Positions 17,788-27,899 of a stretch of DNA of 64,000 nt are shown piece after piece; within the stretch, counting starts at the first letter, position 1, and each line of letters starts with the position of its first letter. The notes beneath the pieces are model-generated. The model was not told the origin of the DNA. It ran no database searches and saw only the letters and a program-made list of their open reading frames with translations. The translations under genes were made by a program, and so were the position numbers. This stretch comes from Streptomyces xinghaiensis S187 (GTDB lineage: Bacteria; Actinomycetota; Actinomycetes; Streptomycetales; Streptomycetaceae): assembly GCF_000220705.2 (NCBI RefSeq), contig NZ_CP023202.1, positions 2,852,001 through 2,916,000 of the forward strand. Direction: 5' to 3'.

Positions 17788-19290
17788 TCACCGGCGGCTG
17801 TAGTTCGGGGCCTCGCCGACCATCTGCACGTCGTGCGGGTGGCTCTCCTTGAGACCGGCCGCCGTGATCCGCACGAAGCGGCCCTTCTCCTTGAGCTCCG
17901 GGACGTCCGCCGAGCCGACGTACCCCATGGAGGCGCGGAGGCCGCCGATCAGCTGGTGGGCCACCGAGCCGAGCGGGCCGCGGTAGGGCACCTGGCCCTC
18001 GATGCCCTCGGGGACGAGCTTGTCCTCGGAGAGCACGTTGTCCTGGAAGTAGCGGTCCTTGGAGTACGAACGGGCCCGGCCGCGCGACTGCATGGCACCC
18101 AGGGAGCCCATGCCCCGGTAGGACTTGAACTGCTTGCCGTTGATGAAGACCATCTCGCCCGGCGACTCCTCGCAGCCGGCGAGGAGGCTGCCCAGCATCA
18201 CGGAGTCGGCGCCGGCCGCGATGGCCTTGGCGATGTCGCCGCTGTACTGGAGGCCGCCGTCACCGATCAGCGGGACACCCGCCGGGCCGCAGGCGCGGGC
18301 GGCCTCGTGGATCGCGGTGACCTGCGGGACGCCGATGCCGGCGACCACGCGCGTGGTGCAGATGGAGCCGGGGCCCACGCCGACCTTCACGCCGTCCACG
18401 CCCGCGTCGATCAGCGCCTGGGCGCCGTCGCGGGTGGCGACGTTGCCGCCGACCACGTCGATCTCGACGTTCGACTTGATCTTGGCGATCATGTCGAGGA
18501 TGCCGCGGCTGTGGCCGTGCGCGCTGTCCACGACCAGGAAGTCGGCGCCGGCCTCGACCAGGGCCTGCGCCCGGTCGTACGCCTCGTCGCCGACGCCCAC
18601 CGCGGCCCCGACGATCAGCCGGCCCTCGGCGTCCTTCGCGGCGTTCGGGTACTGCTCGGCCTTGACGAAGTCCTTGACGGTGATGAGGCCCTTGAGGATG
18701 CCCGCCCCGTCCACCAGCGGCAGCTTCTCGATCTTGTGCCGGCGGAGCAGCTCCATGGCGTCCGCGCGGGAGATCCCGACCGTCCCGGTGACCAGCGGCA
18801 TCGGCGTCATGACCTCGCGGACCCGGCGGCTGCGGTCCATCTCGAAGGCCATGTCGCGGTTGGTGACGATGCCGAGCAGCTTGCCCGCCGGGTCCGTGAC
18901 GGGCACCCCGCTGATCCGGAACTTGGCGCAGAGGGCGTCGGCGTCGTGGAGGGTGGCGTCCGGGCGGACGGTGATCGGGTCCGTCACCATGCCGGACTCC
19001 GAGCGCTTCACCAGATCGACCTGGTTGGCCTGGTCCTCGATGGAGAGATTGCGGTGCAGCACGCCCACGCCGCCCTGCCGGGCCATGGCGATGGCCATCC
19101 GCGACTCGGTGACCTTGTCCATCGCGGCGGACACCAGCGGAATGTTGACCCGGACGTTGCGCGAGACCCGGGACGAGGTGTCGACCGCGTTCGGGAGCAC
19201 CTCGGAGGCGCCCGGCAGCAGGAGCACATCGTCGTATGTCAGCCCGAGCATCGCGAATTTCTCGGGCGTTCCGTCGACGTTGTCAGTCAT
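17788..19290 (-). CDS. guaB: inosine-5'-monophosphate dehydrogenase
   Basis: 500 residues, full length. It converts IMP to XMP with NAD+, the committed step of GTP synthesis. The N-terminal barrel start is LTYDDVLLLPGASEV. Two CBS repeats follow (about 100-220, with REVMTPMPLVT and KIEKLPLVD). The catalytic loop is GPGSICTTRVVAG with Cys311. The later IGDGGLQYSGDIAKA and YRGMGSLGAM flap motifs are intact. ATG 19290 has GGAAGG at 5 bp. The gene is downstream of sigD and bldM on the same strand. Confidence 0.97.
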   Translation of the reverse strand: MTDNVDGTPEKFAMLGLTYDDVLLLPGASEVLPNAVDTSSRVSRNVRVNIPLVSAAMDKVTESRMAIAMARQGGVGVLHRNLSIEDQANQVDLVKRSESGMVTDPITVRPDATLHDADALCAKFRISGVPVTDPAGKLLGIVTNRDMAFEMDRSRRVREVMTPMPLVTGTVGISRADAMELLRRHKIEKLPLVDGAGILKGLITVKDFVKAEQYPNAAKDAEGRLIVGAAVGVGDEAYDRAQALVEAGADFLVVDSAHGHSRGILDMIAKIKSNVEIDVVGGNVATRDGAQALIDAGVDGVKVGVGPGSICTTRVVAGIGVPQVTAIHEAARACGPAGVPLIGDGGLQYSGDIAKAIAAGADSVMLGSLLAGCEESPGEMVFINGKQFKSYRGMGSLGAMQSRGRARSYSKDRYFQDNVLSEDKLVPEGIEGQVPYRGPLGSVAHQLIGGLRASMGYVGSADVPELKEKGRFVRITAAGLKESHPHDVQMVGEAPNYSRR

Positions 19291-19447
19291 GACACCTTCC
19301 CAGTGCTCTTGCCCAGCGCGGACTCCCCATGCTAACGGCCTGCGGAAGCTGCCCGTCCCCCCGCCGGATCACCCCCGCACCACCCGCCGCGGCCACCCCG
19401 GAAGCGGGTACGGACCGCACCGCCGCGCCGTTCGCCCGGGGCCGTTC

Positions 19448-20053
19448 CTACTGCTCGGCCAGGGCCCGCAGGCGGCTCAGCGCGCGGTGCTGGGCGACCC
19501 GTACGGCACCCGGCGACATGCCGAGCAGATGACCGGTCTCCTCGGCCGTCAGCCCGACGGCGACCCGCAGCAGCACCAGCTCGCGCTGATGGTGCGGGAG
19601 ATTGGCGAGAAGCTTCTTGGCCCATTCGGCGTCGCTGCTCAGCAGCGCCCGCTCCTCCGGGCCCAGGGAGTCGTCCGGCTGCTCCGGCATCTGGTCCGAG
19701 GGCACGGCCGTGGAGCCGGGCCCGCGCATCGCGGCCCGCTGCAGATCGGCGACCTTGTGCGCGGCGATGGCGAAGACGAAGGCCTCGAAGGGCCGGCCGG
19801 TGTCGCGGTACCGGGGCAGTGCGCACAGCACCGCCAGGCAGACCTCCTGCGCCAGGTCGTCCACGAAGTGCCGGGCGTCACCGGGCAGTCGCGAGAGCCG
19901 GGTGCGGCAGTAGCGCAGGGCGAGCGGGTGCACCTGGGCGAGCAGGTCGCCGGTGGCCCGCTCGTCGCCGTCGGCCGCGCGCCGCACGAGTGCGCCGATC
20001 CCCCCCGGGCCGCCTCCGGCCACGGGGGAACCCGGCTTCTCGGTGTCACGCAT
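19448..20053 (-). CDS. sigD: ECF-type RNA polymerase sigma factor
   Basis: 201 residues with sigma region 2 (YCRTRLSRLPGDARHFVDDLAQEVCLAV, then PFEAFVFAIAAHKVADL) and region 4 (LLRVAVGLTAEETGHLLGMSPGAVRVAQHRAL). Its position beside guaB and a whiB-family gene matches SigD of mycobacteria and SCO4769 of S. coelicolor. No anti-sigma gene lies next to it. The start is placed at ATG 20053 (MRDTEKPG). An in-frame ATG at 20143 has a better Shine-Dalgarno sequence, but the 30 codons between have only about half G or C at third positions, unlike real genes here. Promoter targets are unknown. Confidence 0.9.
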   Translation of the reverse strand: MRDTEKPGSPVAGGGPGGIGALVRRAADGDERATGDLLAQVHPLALRYCRTRLSRLPGDARHFVDDLAQEVCLAVLCALPRYRDTGRPFEAFVFAIAAHKVADLQRAAMRGPGSTAVPSDQMPEQPDDSLGPEERALLSSDAEWAKKLLANLPHHQRELVLLRVAVGLTAEETGHLLGMSPGAVRVAQHRALSRLRALAEQ

Positions 20054-20314
20054 CGGTCCATGGTGCCTTGGTCCCGGACCGTGCGGCGCACCGCCTCCGC
20101 ACTTGTGCACCGAAGCGTTATGAGCAGGTGCGCCGGCTGTCATGTCGCGCGCCCTCCCCCCGACCGAGCCGTCCCCGAGGAAGTTCATGTCTCCAAGGAT
20201 GCGGCAGCCCGCGCGAAACGGGGATGTGACTCCCCTCGCCGCGCACTCCGGCGGTGCACCGCCTCGCCCGCGGGGCGCGGGCGAGGACCGTCGTTCCCCC
20301 GCTGCGGCGCACTG

Positions 20315-20926
20315 CTAGCGGACCAGGCCCCAGCGGAAGCCGAGGGCGACGGCGTGGGCGCGGTCGGAGGCCCCCAGCTTCTTGAACAGCCTGCGGGCGT
20401 GGGTCTTGACCGTGTCCTCGGAGAGGAACAGCTCGCGGCCGATCTCGGCGTTGGAGCGGCCGTGGCTCATGCCCTCCAGGACCTGGATCTCCCGGGCGGT
20501 GAGGGTGGGGGCGGCGCCCATCTCGGCCGAGCGCAGGCGGCGCGGGGCCAGCCGCCAGGTGGGGTCGGCGAGCGCCTGGGTGACGGTGGCCCGCAGCTCG
20601 GCGCGGGAGGCGTCCTTGTGCAGATAGCCGCGGGCGCCGGCGGCCACCGCGAGGGCGACGCCGTCGAGGTCCTCGGCGACGGTGAGCATGATGATCCGGG
20701 CGCCGGGGTCGGCCGAGAGCAGCCGGCGCACGGTCTCGACGCCGCCGAGGCCGGGCATCCGGACGTCCATCAGGATCAGGTCCGAACGGTCGGCACCCCA
20801 GCGGCGGAGGACTTCCTCGCCGTTGGCGGCCGTCGTCACGCGCTCGACGCCGGGCACGGTCGCTACCGCCCGGCGCAGCGCCTCTCGGGCAAGCGGGGAG
20901 TCGTCGCAGACGAGGACGGATGTCAT
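20315..20926 (-). CDS. bldM: developmental response regulator BldM
   Basis: 203 residues, the known BldM length. An N-terminal receiver domain (MTSVLVCDDSPLAREAL, with the phospho-acceptor-like Asp in LILMDVRMPG) is joined to a LuxR/FixJ-type helix-turn-helix (LTAREIQVLEGMSHGRSNAEIGRELFLSEDTVKTHARRLF). BldM is an atypical response regulator that works without phosphorylation. It controls aerial hyphae and spore genes alone or as a heterodimer with WhiI (established knowledge). Transcription should come from the sigma-BldN-type promoter at 21051-21078. whiD, a known late developmental gene, is divergent. Confidence 0.97.
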   Translation of the reverse strand: MTSVLVCDDSPLAREALRRAVATVPGVERVTTAANGEEVLRRWGADRSDLILMDVRMPGLGGVETVRRLLSADPGARIIMLTVAEDLDGVALAVAAGARGYLHKDASRAELRATVTQALADPTWRLAPRRLRSAEMGAAPTLTAREIQVLEGMSHGRSNAEIGRELFLSEDTVKTHARRLFKKLGASDRAHAVALGFRWGLVR

Positions 20927-21050
20927 GGCCGTCCTCCGCAGCTGATGCGCGTCACCTTGAGCCTCCAGGCTGGTACGTAGTCGTCACCTGGGCGGTGGCC
21001 GCGGTCCGGGCCCTGCCCGGCTGCTTGCGGCGTCAACCGCCTCCGCACTT

Positions 21051-21078
21051 TCAACGATGGTCACCCGAAAGAGTTACG
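21051..21078 (-). promoter_or_regulatory. sigma-BldN-type promoter of bldM
   Basis: On the minus strand the sequence reads CGTAAC, 16 bp, CGTTGA. This equals the pattern I recall for promoters used by the developmental ECF sigma factor BldN (chaplin and bldM promoters). The -10 element ends about 125 bp before the bldM start. Confidence 0.85.
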
Positions 21079-21085
21079 GGCCCCG

Positions 21086-21107
21086 GCCCCCGGCTCCAGC
21101 CGGGGGC
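21086..21107. repeat. hairpin between bldM and whiD promoters
   Basis: A perfect 10-bp stem (GCCCCCGGCT and AGCCGGGGGC) with a 2-nt loop lies just upstream of the bldM promoter and before the AT-richer tract (21120-21200) that should carry the whiD promoters. It could separate the two units or be part of a leader. Nothing else is seen in the 382-bp gap. Confidence 0.6.
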
Positions 21108-21308
21108 TCCGGACGGACTATGCCCTATTTGGTGGCATTCATACCGCTTTGCTGACGAGTGTGGCTAGATTTTCCATGAGTAATATTTTCAGGTGGTTAC
21201 ACATGGAACGTGCGGTCGTGGGCACTCACGGACGCGCGGTCGCGAGCTCCACCGGCCGTGGCCACCCGGCCTCCGACGCCGTACCGGTACCTCCCGAGGA
21301 GACGAGCC

Positions 21309-21638
21309 ATGGCAGATTTCTCCCGCCTTCCCGGACCCAACGCCGATCTGTGGGACTGGCAGCTGCTGGCCGCCTGCCGCGGAGTCGACAGCTCGCTCTT
21401 CTTCCACCCGGAGGGCGAACGCGGGGCGGCCCGGAGCGCGCGGGAGAACTCGGCCAAGGAGGTCTGCATGCGCTGCCCCGTCCGCGCCCAGTGCGCCTCG
21501 CACGCACTGACGGTGCGGGAGCCGTACGGCGTGTGGGGCGGGCTCACCGAGGACGAACGGGAGGAGCTGATGGGCCGGGCCCGCAACCGGCTCGTCCCGA
21601 CCGGGCAGGCGCCCGGGTACCAGGGCCCGCCCCGGTGA
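21309..21638 (+). CDS. whiD: WhiB-family iron-sulfur regulator WhiD
   Basis: 109 residues (MADFSRLPGPNADLWDWQLLAACRG). It has the four WhiB cysteines that bind a 4Fe-4S cluster: one in LLAACRG and three in EVCMRCPVRAQC. The GVWGGL turn follows, then a basic C-terminus. WhiD is needed for normal sporulation septation and spore maturation in Streptomyces (established knowledge). WhiB-like proteins act with the principal sigma factor. GAGGAG sits about 8 bp before ATG 21309; the longer in-frame reading from 21210 has no family match. It is divergent from bldM, as in S. coelicolor. Confidence 0.96.
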   Translation: MADFSRLPGPNADLWDWQLLAACRGVDSSLFFHPEGERGAARSARENSAKEVCMRCPVRAQCASHALTVREPYGVWGGLTEDEREELMGRARNRLVPTGQAPGYQGPPR

Positions 21639-21851
21639 GCCGGGGCCCGGTACGGCGGGCCGCGGCGCGGCGCCGCGCCGGCTGCCGCGCCGGCCGCCGT
21701 GGTTGACCGGGGCGGACCGGGGCAGCCGACGGTCATGACGACGGGCATCACAGACGAGCGGGCGGTGCGGCCCCACCCCGCGCGCAAGCACGAGCACGGG
21801 CCGGGGCACGACCTCGGGCCGGGGCACGGGAGGCCCCTCTCCTCCGCCCCC

Positions 21852-22541
21852 ATGCGCCTCCTCTCCGTGAACACCGGCCGCCCCCGCCGCTCCGGCCGGG
21901 GCGACCGGGCCCGGAGGCTCACCGGGATCGGCAAGCGGCCCGCGGACGGACCGGTGGCCGTGACGGCGCCCGGGCCCCAGGGCTCCGGCGGCAGCGGCCT
22001 CGCCGGGGACGCGGTGTGCGACCGGCGCTTCCACGGCGGCGAGCACCAGGCGGTGTACGCCTACGCCCGCGAGGACCTGGACCGCTGGGAGGCCGAACTC
22101 GGCGGTGCCCTCCCCAACGGCGTCTTCGGCGAGAACCTGACCACGGCCGGTGCGGACGTGAACGGCGCCCTGATCGGCGAGCGCTGGCGGGTCGGACCGG
22201 ACCTGGTGCTGGAGGTCAGCGGCGCGCGGATCCCCTGCCGCACCTTCGCCGGGCATCTGGGCGGAGCCGGGCTGCTGCCCACGGCGGACGGCCGGGGCTG
22301 GATCAGGACCTTCATGCGCGCCGCGGTCCCGGGCGCGTACTTCCGGGTCGTCCGGCCGGGCTCCATCCGGGCCGGGGACACCGTCACCGTCGAGCACCGG
22401 CCGGACCACGAGGTCACGGTCTCCTTCCTCTTCCGGGCCCTGACGCTCGAACCCCGGCTGCTGCCGCGCATCCTCGCCGCAGGCGACGCCCTGCACCCGG
22501 AGTCCCGCGAGACCGCGCTGCGGCGGGCCGCCGCCGGCTGA
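21852..22541 (+). CDS. MOSC domain-containing protein
   Basis: 229 residues (MRLLSVNTGRPR). The MOSC (Moco sulfurase C-terminal) fold is shown by AVCDRRFHGGEHQAVYAYAREDLDRWEAEL, FGENLTT, IGERWRVGPDLVLEVSGARIPCRTF (with the conserved Cys) and AGDTVTVEHRPDHEVTV. Stand-alone MOSC proteins of the YiiM type bind molybdenum cofactor or detoxify N-hydroxylated bases; the substrate here is unknown. The 51 in-frame codons upstream look non-coding, so the ATG at 21852 is used. The gene follows whiD on the same strand after 213 bp. Confidence 0.88.
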   Translation: MRLLSVNTGRPRRSGRGDRARRLTGIGKRPADGPVAVTAPGPQGSGGSGLAGDAVCDRRFHGGEHQAVYAYAREDLDRWEAELGGALPNGVFGENLTTAGADVNGALIGERWRVGPDLVLEVSGARIPCRTFAGHLGGAGLLPTADGRGWIRTFMRAAVPGAYFRVVRPGSIRAGDTVTVEHRPDHEVTVSFLFRALTLEPRLLPRILAAGDALHPESRETALRRAAAG

Positions 22542-22677
22542 CGCCGGCCCGTCCGCGGCCCGCCGCCCGGCCCCAACGCCCTTCGCGACAGCGCTGATTG
22601 CGTCCCCGGGCTGCATCCGGGTCCCACGGGGCCGGCCTGACGTCCCGTGACTTCCGGGCCGGGTGGGCGGCCCATGC

Positions 22678-22692
22678 CTGACGAAGCGTCAG
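22678..22692. promoter_or_regulatory. palindromic operator candidate
   Basis: A perfect inverted repeat, CTGACG-AAG-CGTCAG, lies 112 bp upstream of the short-chain dehydrogenase start. A similar half-palindrome (CTGACG, then CGTGAC) sits about 40 bp before it. A repressor site is a reasonable guess; the regulator is unknown. Confidence 0.5.
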
Positions 22693-22803
22693 TCCGCTTG
22701 CTCCGCAGAGCCACCGGCGCCCGGGGCGGTGGAGCGGAAGCCGGGGCCCCGGAAGGTGAGGAGCGGCACGGCGGCCGTCGACGGCGCCGGATACCGTGCG
22801 CGT

Positions 22804-23577
22804 ATGACGACTGCGTTGATTACGGGAGCCACGGCGGGCATCGGTGCGGCCTTCGCCCGGCGGCTCGCCTCCGACGGGCACCATCTGGTGCTGGTGGCGC
22901 GTGACGAGAAGCGGCTCCGCGAACAGGCCACCGAGCTGCACGACCGGCACGGCATCGAGGTGGAGGTGCTGCCCGCCGACCTCTCCACCGAGGAGGGGAT
23001 CGAGGCCGTCGGGGCCCGGCTGGAGGAGCGGACCCACCCCGTCGACCTGCTGGTCAACAACGCCGGGTTCGGGCACCGCGGCGCCTTCCTCGACGTACCG
23101 GTCGAGGACGAGCTGACCATGCTCAAGGTCCACTGCGAGGCGGTGCTGCGGCTGACGTACACGGCCGTCGCCGGGATGCGGAACCGGGGCCGGGGCGGGG
23201 TGATCAACGTGGCGTCCGTGGCCGCGTTCGTCCCGCGCGGCACGTACGGCGCCAGCAAGGCGTGGGTCGTGCAGTTCACCCAGGGCGTGGCCCACGACCT
23301 CGCCGGGTCGGGCGTGCGGCTGATGGCCCTCTGCCCCGGCTTCGTGCGGACGGAGTTCCACGAACGGGCCGGTGTGGGGACGGACAACATCCCCGGCTGG
23401 ATGTGGCTGGACGCGGACCGCCTGGTCGAGGCCGCGATAAAGGACCTGGACCGCGGCAAGTCGCTGAGCGTTCCGGACCCCCGCTACAAGACCCTGACGG
23501 GACTGGTGAAGCTCGCGCCGCGCAACATGCTGGGCGGGATCTCCTCCCGCACGGGGCGCAAGTTCGGCCCCCGGTGA
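22804..23577 (+). CDS. short-chain dehydrogenase/reductase
   Basis: 257 residues of the classical SDR family: cofactor motif TGATAGIG (8-15), NNAG (in LLVNNAGFGHRG), catalytic Ser in NVASVAAF, and YGASK (Tyr and Lys of the active site). An NADP preference is suggested by the basic residue in VARDEKRL. The substrate is not predictable; the C-terminus (PGWMWLDADRLVEAAIKDL) is typical of the DltE/YqjQ-like group. No Shine-Dalgarno site is visible before ATG 22804. A TACCGT hexamer 6 bp upstream suggests a leaderless mRNA. It converges with groEL. Confidence 0.93.
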   Translation: MTTALITGATAGIGAAFARRLASDGHHLVLVARDEKRLREQATELHDRHGIEVEVLPADLSTEEGIEAVGARLEERTHPVDLLVNNAGFGHRGAFLDVPVEDELTMLKVHCEAVLRLTYTAVAGMRNRGRGGVINVASVAAFVPRGTYGASKAWVVQFTQGVAHDLAGSGVRLMALCPGFVRTEFHERAGVGTDNIPGWMWLDADRLVEAAIKDLDRGKSLSVPDPRYKTLTGLVKLAPRNMLGGISSRTGRKFGPR

Positions 23578-23664
23578 CGGCTGCGCCGGGCCCGGAACCC
23601 CGGGACGGAGCAAGGGCGTTACGCGACCGGGGCCGTGAGCCCGCGGCCCCGGCCCCCGAACCGC

Positions 23665-23698
23665 CGAAGCCGGCGCCCCCAGCGGGGCGCCGGCTTCG
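23665..23698. terminator. bidirectional terminator hairpin
   Basis: A perfect 15-bp stem (CGAAGCCGGCGCCCC) with a 4-nt loop (CAGC) lies between the convergent dehydrogenase and groEL genes. Confidence 0.85.
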
Positions 23699-23757
23699 TC
23701 CGTACGGCCGGGACCGGTCCGGACCACCCGTGCGGGCGGCCCGGGGCACCGGTCGCG

Positions 23758-25383
<1,626 letters not shown>

Positions 25384-25476
25384 GGGTTGCCTGAGTCCTC
25401 TCAACGAGCCGCGCCCCGGCGCCCGGTGGTTCAGTACACGGGAGAGCCGGGGCGCAGATCAGAATTGCTGGGTGAA

Positions 25477-25785
25477 TTACTTCTCGACGATCGCGAGCAC
25501 GTCGCGAGCCGAGAGGACGAGGTACTCCTCGCCGCTGTACTTCACCTCGGTGCCGCCGTACTTGCTGTAGAGCACGACATCGCCGACGGAAACGTCGAGC
25601 GGAAGACGGTTGCCGTCCTCGAAGCGGCCCGGACCGACGGCAAGGACGACGCCCTCCTGGGGCTTCTCCTTGGCGGTGTCCGGGATGACCAGGCCGGAAG
25701 CCGTGGTCTGTTCGGCGTCGAGCGGCTGGACCACAATGCGGTCCTCGAGCGGCTTGATGGCAACCTTGGAGCTGGCGGTCGTCAC
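25477..25785 (-). CDS. groES: co-chaperonin GroES (10 kDa)
   Basis: 102 residues, normal length. The mobile loop (LDAEQTTASGLVIPDTAKEKPQEG) and the roof-forming region (YSKYGGTEVKYSGEEYLVL) are intact. It caps the GroEL ring. GTG 25785 has GGGGGAGGT 6 bp upstream. It is the first gene of the groES-groEL1 operon, starting about 130 bp below a sigma-HrdB-type promoter flanked by two CIRCE operators. Confidence 0.98.
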   Translation of the reverse strand: MTTASSKVAIKPLEDRIVVQPLDAEQTTASGLVIPDTAKEKPQEGVVLAVGPGRFEDGNRLPLDVSVGDVVLYSKYGGTEVKYSGEEYLVLSARDVLAIVEK

Positions 25786-25884
25786 GATCCGACCTCCCCC
25801 TTCGGAGATCTCACGGGGTTAACTGTCTGAGGTGGCGACCGGGTAAATCCGTCGTCGCGGGTGCCGGACCTGCCCGTCGCTGTG

Positions 25885-25911
25885 TTGGCACTCGCCGGTG
25901 GTGAGTGCCAG
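25885..25911. promoter_or_regulatory. CIRCE operator 1 (HrcA site)
   Basis: TTGGCACTC, 9 bp, GAGTGCCAG: one mismatch from a perfect 9-bp inverted repeat and close to the CIRCE consensus (TTAGCACTC-N9-GAGTGCTAA). It lies just downstream of the -10 box of the groES promoter. Confidence 0.95.
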
Positions 25912-25916
25912 CGCCG

Positions 25917-25945
25917 AGCCTATGACGGCGTTAGCACTCGGTCAA
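25917..25945 (-). promoter_or_regulatory. groES-groEL1 promoter (sigma-HrdB type)
   Basis: On the minus strand TTGACC, 17 bp, TAGGCT. The -35 side lies inside CIRCE operator 2, and the start region lies at CIRCE operator 1, so bound HrcA should block polymerase. Apart from this promoter and the two operators, the gap 25786-26157 shows nothing recognisable. Confidence 0.85.
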
Positions 25946-25957
25946 GCTGAGTGCCAA
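25931..25957. promoter_or_regulatory. CIRCE operator 2 (HrcA site)
   Basis: TTAGCACTC, 9 bp, GAGTGCCAA: a near-perfect CIRCE element overlapping the -35 box of the groES promoter. It is spaced 46 bp from operator 1. Confidence 0.96.
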
Positions 25958-26157
25958 CGAGTCGTGGCGCCGGCGGCCCGGAGCGGGGGCGTCCGGAGGA
26001 CCGTCCGGGGGGATACGGGGCGTCCGGGGGCGCGAACGGGGTGCGCACGCGCCGGTTCCGGGCAGGCCGACGCGCCGCCGGCGCCGGGGCACGGCGGCGC
26101 GTCGCAGAAGCCGGGTCGGGGGCGCCGGGGTTGCCGGGGGCGCCGGGCCGGGCGCCG

Positions 26158-26565
26158 TCACTGCATGGCGGACATGTCCATGTACACGACCTCCCAGTGG
26201 TGCCCGTCCGGGTCCTGGAAGGAACGGACGTACATCGGACCCTCCTCCATGGTGTCGCTCGCCGGCGAACCCCCGGACGCCAGCGCCGTGTCCACCAGCC
26301 GGTCGACCTCCTCGCGGCTCTCGGCGGCGAGGGCGGTGATCACCTCGGTGGTGCTCGCGGAGTCCGCGATCTCCTTCTTGATGAAGCCCTTGAAGAACGG
26401 CTCGGCCAGCAGCATCGCGAAGATGCTCTCCTCCTTGAGCACCAGACAGGCGGACTTCTCGTCGGAGAACCGCTCGTCGAAGGAGTAGCCGAGTGCGCCG
26501 AAGAAGGCGCGGGAGCGCTGGACGTCCTTGACGGGGAGGTTGACGAAAACGCTGGTGACGGCCAT
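26158..26565 (-). CDS. VOC (glyoxalase/bleomycin-resistance) family protein
   Basis: 135 residues (MAVTSVFVNLPVKDVQRSRAFFGALGYSF). The two beta-alpha-beta-beta-beta units of the VOC fold are visible. The second ends in RSFQDPDGHHWEVVYMDMS, where metal-ligand His and Glu would sit. The blocks FSDEKSACLVLKEESIFAMLL and FFKGFIKKEIADS are typical of the YcnE/PhnB-like lactoylglutathione-lyase-related group. The reaction is unknown. ATG 26565 has AGAGG about 8 bp upstream. It is monocistronic on the minus strand. Confidence 0.9.
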   Translation of the reverse strand: MAVTSVFVNLPVKDVQRSRAFFGALGYSFDERFSDEKSACLVLKEESIFAMLLAEPFFKGFIKKEIADSASTTEVITALAAESREEVDRLVDTALASGGSPASDTMEEGPMYVRSFQDPDGHHWEVVYMDMSAMQ

Positions 26566-26786
26566 GGTGTCGCCTCTTCTCTCTCGCTCGCGCCGCTCGC
26601 CGGCGCGAAGCTCTGCTGTGGGGTCGCTGTACGGGGGTGGACCGCCGGGCGGAGCGGAACTCATCGGTGGCGGCGGGCTTTTCTCCGGTCTCCATCGGCG
26701 GGGCGGCGGGCCGGCGGTCCGGCCGGCCCGACGCGGGGGCGGGGCGGGCGCTCCGGGGCCATCGCCCACAAGGGGCCGTCGCCCGC

Positions 26787-27899
26787 TCAGGAGCCGCCGA
26801 CGTAGTCCTCCAGCAGCGCCACCGCGAACCCCTCCTCGGTGGCCTGGTCCAGCACCCGCCGCAGGACGTCCCGCATGTCGCCCTTCCAGTGGGCCGGCCC
26901 GCGGAAGTGCGTGAGGACGATGTCGCCGGGGTGGAACCGCCCGTCCAGCGCCCCGCGGCGGTACTCCGTCCGCCCGGGGAAGACCTCCTGGCTCCACAGC
27001 GGCACGACCTCGATCCCGCAGGACGCGGCCGCGCGCAGGGTGGCGCGGTCGTAGCCGCCGAACGGGGGACGGAACATCGCCGGGCGCACGCCGGTCTCCC
27101 GCTCCAGGTTGTCCTGCTGGGCGCAGATCTCCCGGCGCTGCTTCTCGTAGGGGAGAGCGGGGAGGTAGGGGTGGGTGAGGGTGTGGTTCTGCATTCCGGC
27201 GCCCAGGTCGCGCAGCCGGCGGAAGTACCCGTAGTCCTCGCGGGCGAGGCTGTGCGTGAGGAAGGCGCTGACCGGGACGTTCAGCTCCCGGACCATGCGG
27301 AGCAGCCGGGGGTCCTTGTCGGCGCCGTCGTCGATGGTCAGGAAGATGACGCGGTCGTCGGTGGGGACCCGGGTGATCACGTGCGGCAGCCCGTCCTCCG
27401 GGCGGTGCGGGCCGCGGCGGAGCGCTTCCGGGGTGGTCAGCACCGGCTTGACGACGGGCGGGGGCGGCGGGGAGAGCGGCGCCGAGCGCAGCCCCCACCT
27501 GCGGGCGACGGCCGGGCGCGCGGCCGGGGCGCGCCGCAGCCGCTCGGCGCGGGCGGCGAGGGCGCGGGCGGGGACGGAGAGCAGGTCGCCCGAGCCGGGC
27601 GCCTCGTCGGGGGCGGCGTTCCGGGCGTCGAGGGAGGGATCGGGTGCCGGCCCGCGCTCCCCGGAGGGGCCGCAGGCGGCGGCGAGGAGTCCGGTGAGGA
27701 CGAGGGCGGCGGCGGTACGGCCGGTCCGGCCGGTACGGGGCCGGGCCGTTCCGCGGGGACGGGGGCGGGGACGGGGGCCCGGGCACTGAGGGTTCGGGGG
27801 CCGGGGGGCACGGCCGGGATGGCCGGAGCAGCCGCAGTCGCCGGCCCCGCCGGGACCGCGGGGGCAGCCGGAGCGGACCGCCGCCTCCAGCGGCGGCAC
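26787..27899 (-). CDS. polysaccharide deacetylase (NodB homology) lipoprotein
   Basis: The catalytic half has all CE4 motifs: IFLTIDDGADKD (motif 1, catalytic and metal Asp), HTLTHPYL (motif 2, metal His), FRPPFGGYD (motif 3), VPLWSQEV and IVLTHF (motif 5). It removes acetyl groups from cell-wall sugars or chitin-like polymers outside the cell. A hydrophobic segment with lipobox LLAAAC (after RTGRTGRTAAALVLTG) indicates a lipoprotein. The start is uncertain. GTG 27899 is used here (370 residues), but no good ribosome site is seen, and about 55 residues before the signal are unlike a normal signal peptide. An ATG near 28028 is a less likely alternative. Confidence 0.85.
   Translation of the reverse strand: MPPLEAAVRSGCPRGPGGAGDCGCSGHPGRAPRPPNPQCPGPRPRPRPRGTARPRTGRTGRTAAALVLTGLLAAACGPSGERGPAPDPSLDARNAAPDEAPGSGDLLSVPARALAARAERLRRAPAARPAVARRWGLRSAPLSPPPPPVVKPVLTTPEALRRGPHRPEDGLPHVITRVPTDDRVIFLTIDDGADKDPRLLRMVRELNVPVSAFLTHSLAREDYGYFRRLRDLGAGMQNHTLTHPYLPALPYEKQRREICAQQDNLERETGVRPAMFRPPFGGYDRATLRAAASCGIEVVPLWSQEVFPGRTEYRRGALDGRFHPGDIVLTHFRGPAHWKGDMRDVLRRVLDQATEEGFAVALLEDYVGGS

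Noticed and set aside
20000..20031. Palindromic stretch in the sigD 5' end resembling the tnpA element
   Set aside because: It is in frame, similar only in base composition, and encodes a plausible Gly-rich linker; not enough to call an insertion.
20054..20143. Longer sigD start at 20143 with a good ribosome site
   Set aside because: The 30 extra codons have about half G/C at third positions and no homology-like sequence; the shorter start at 20053 is preferred, with some doubt.
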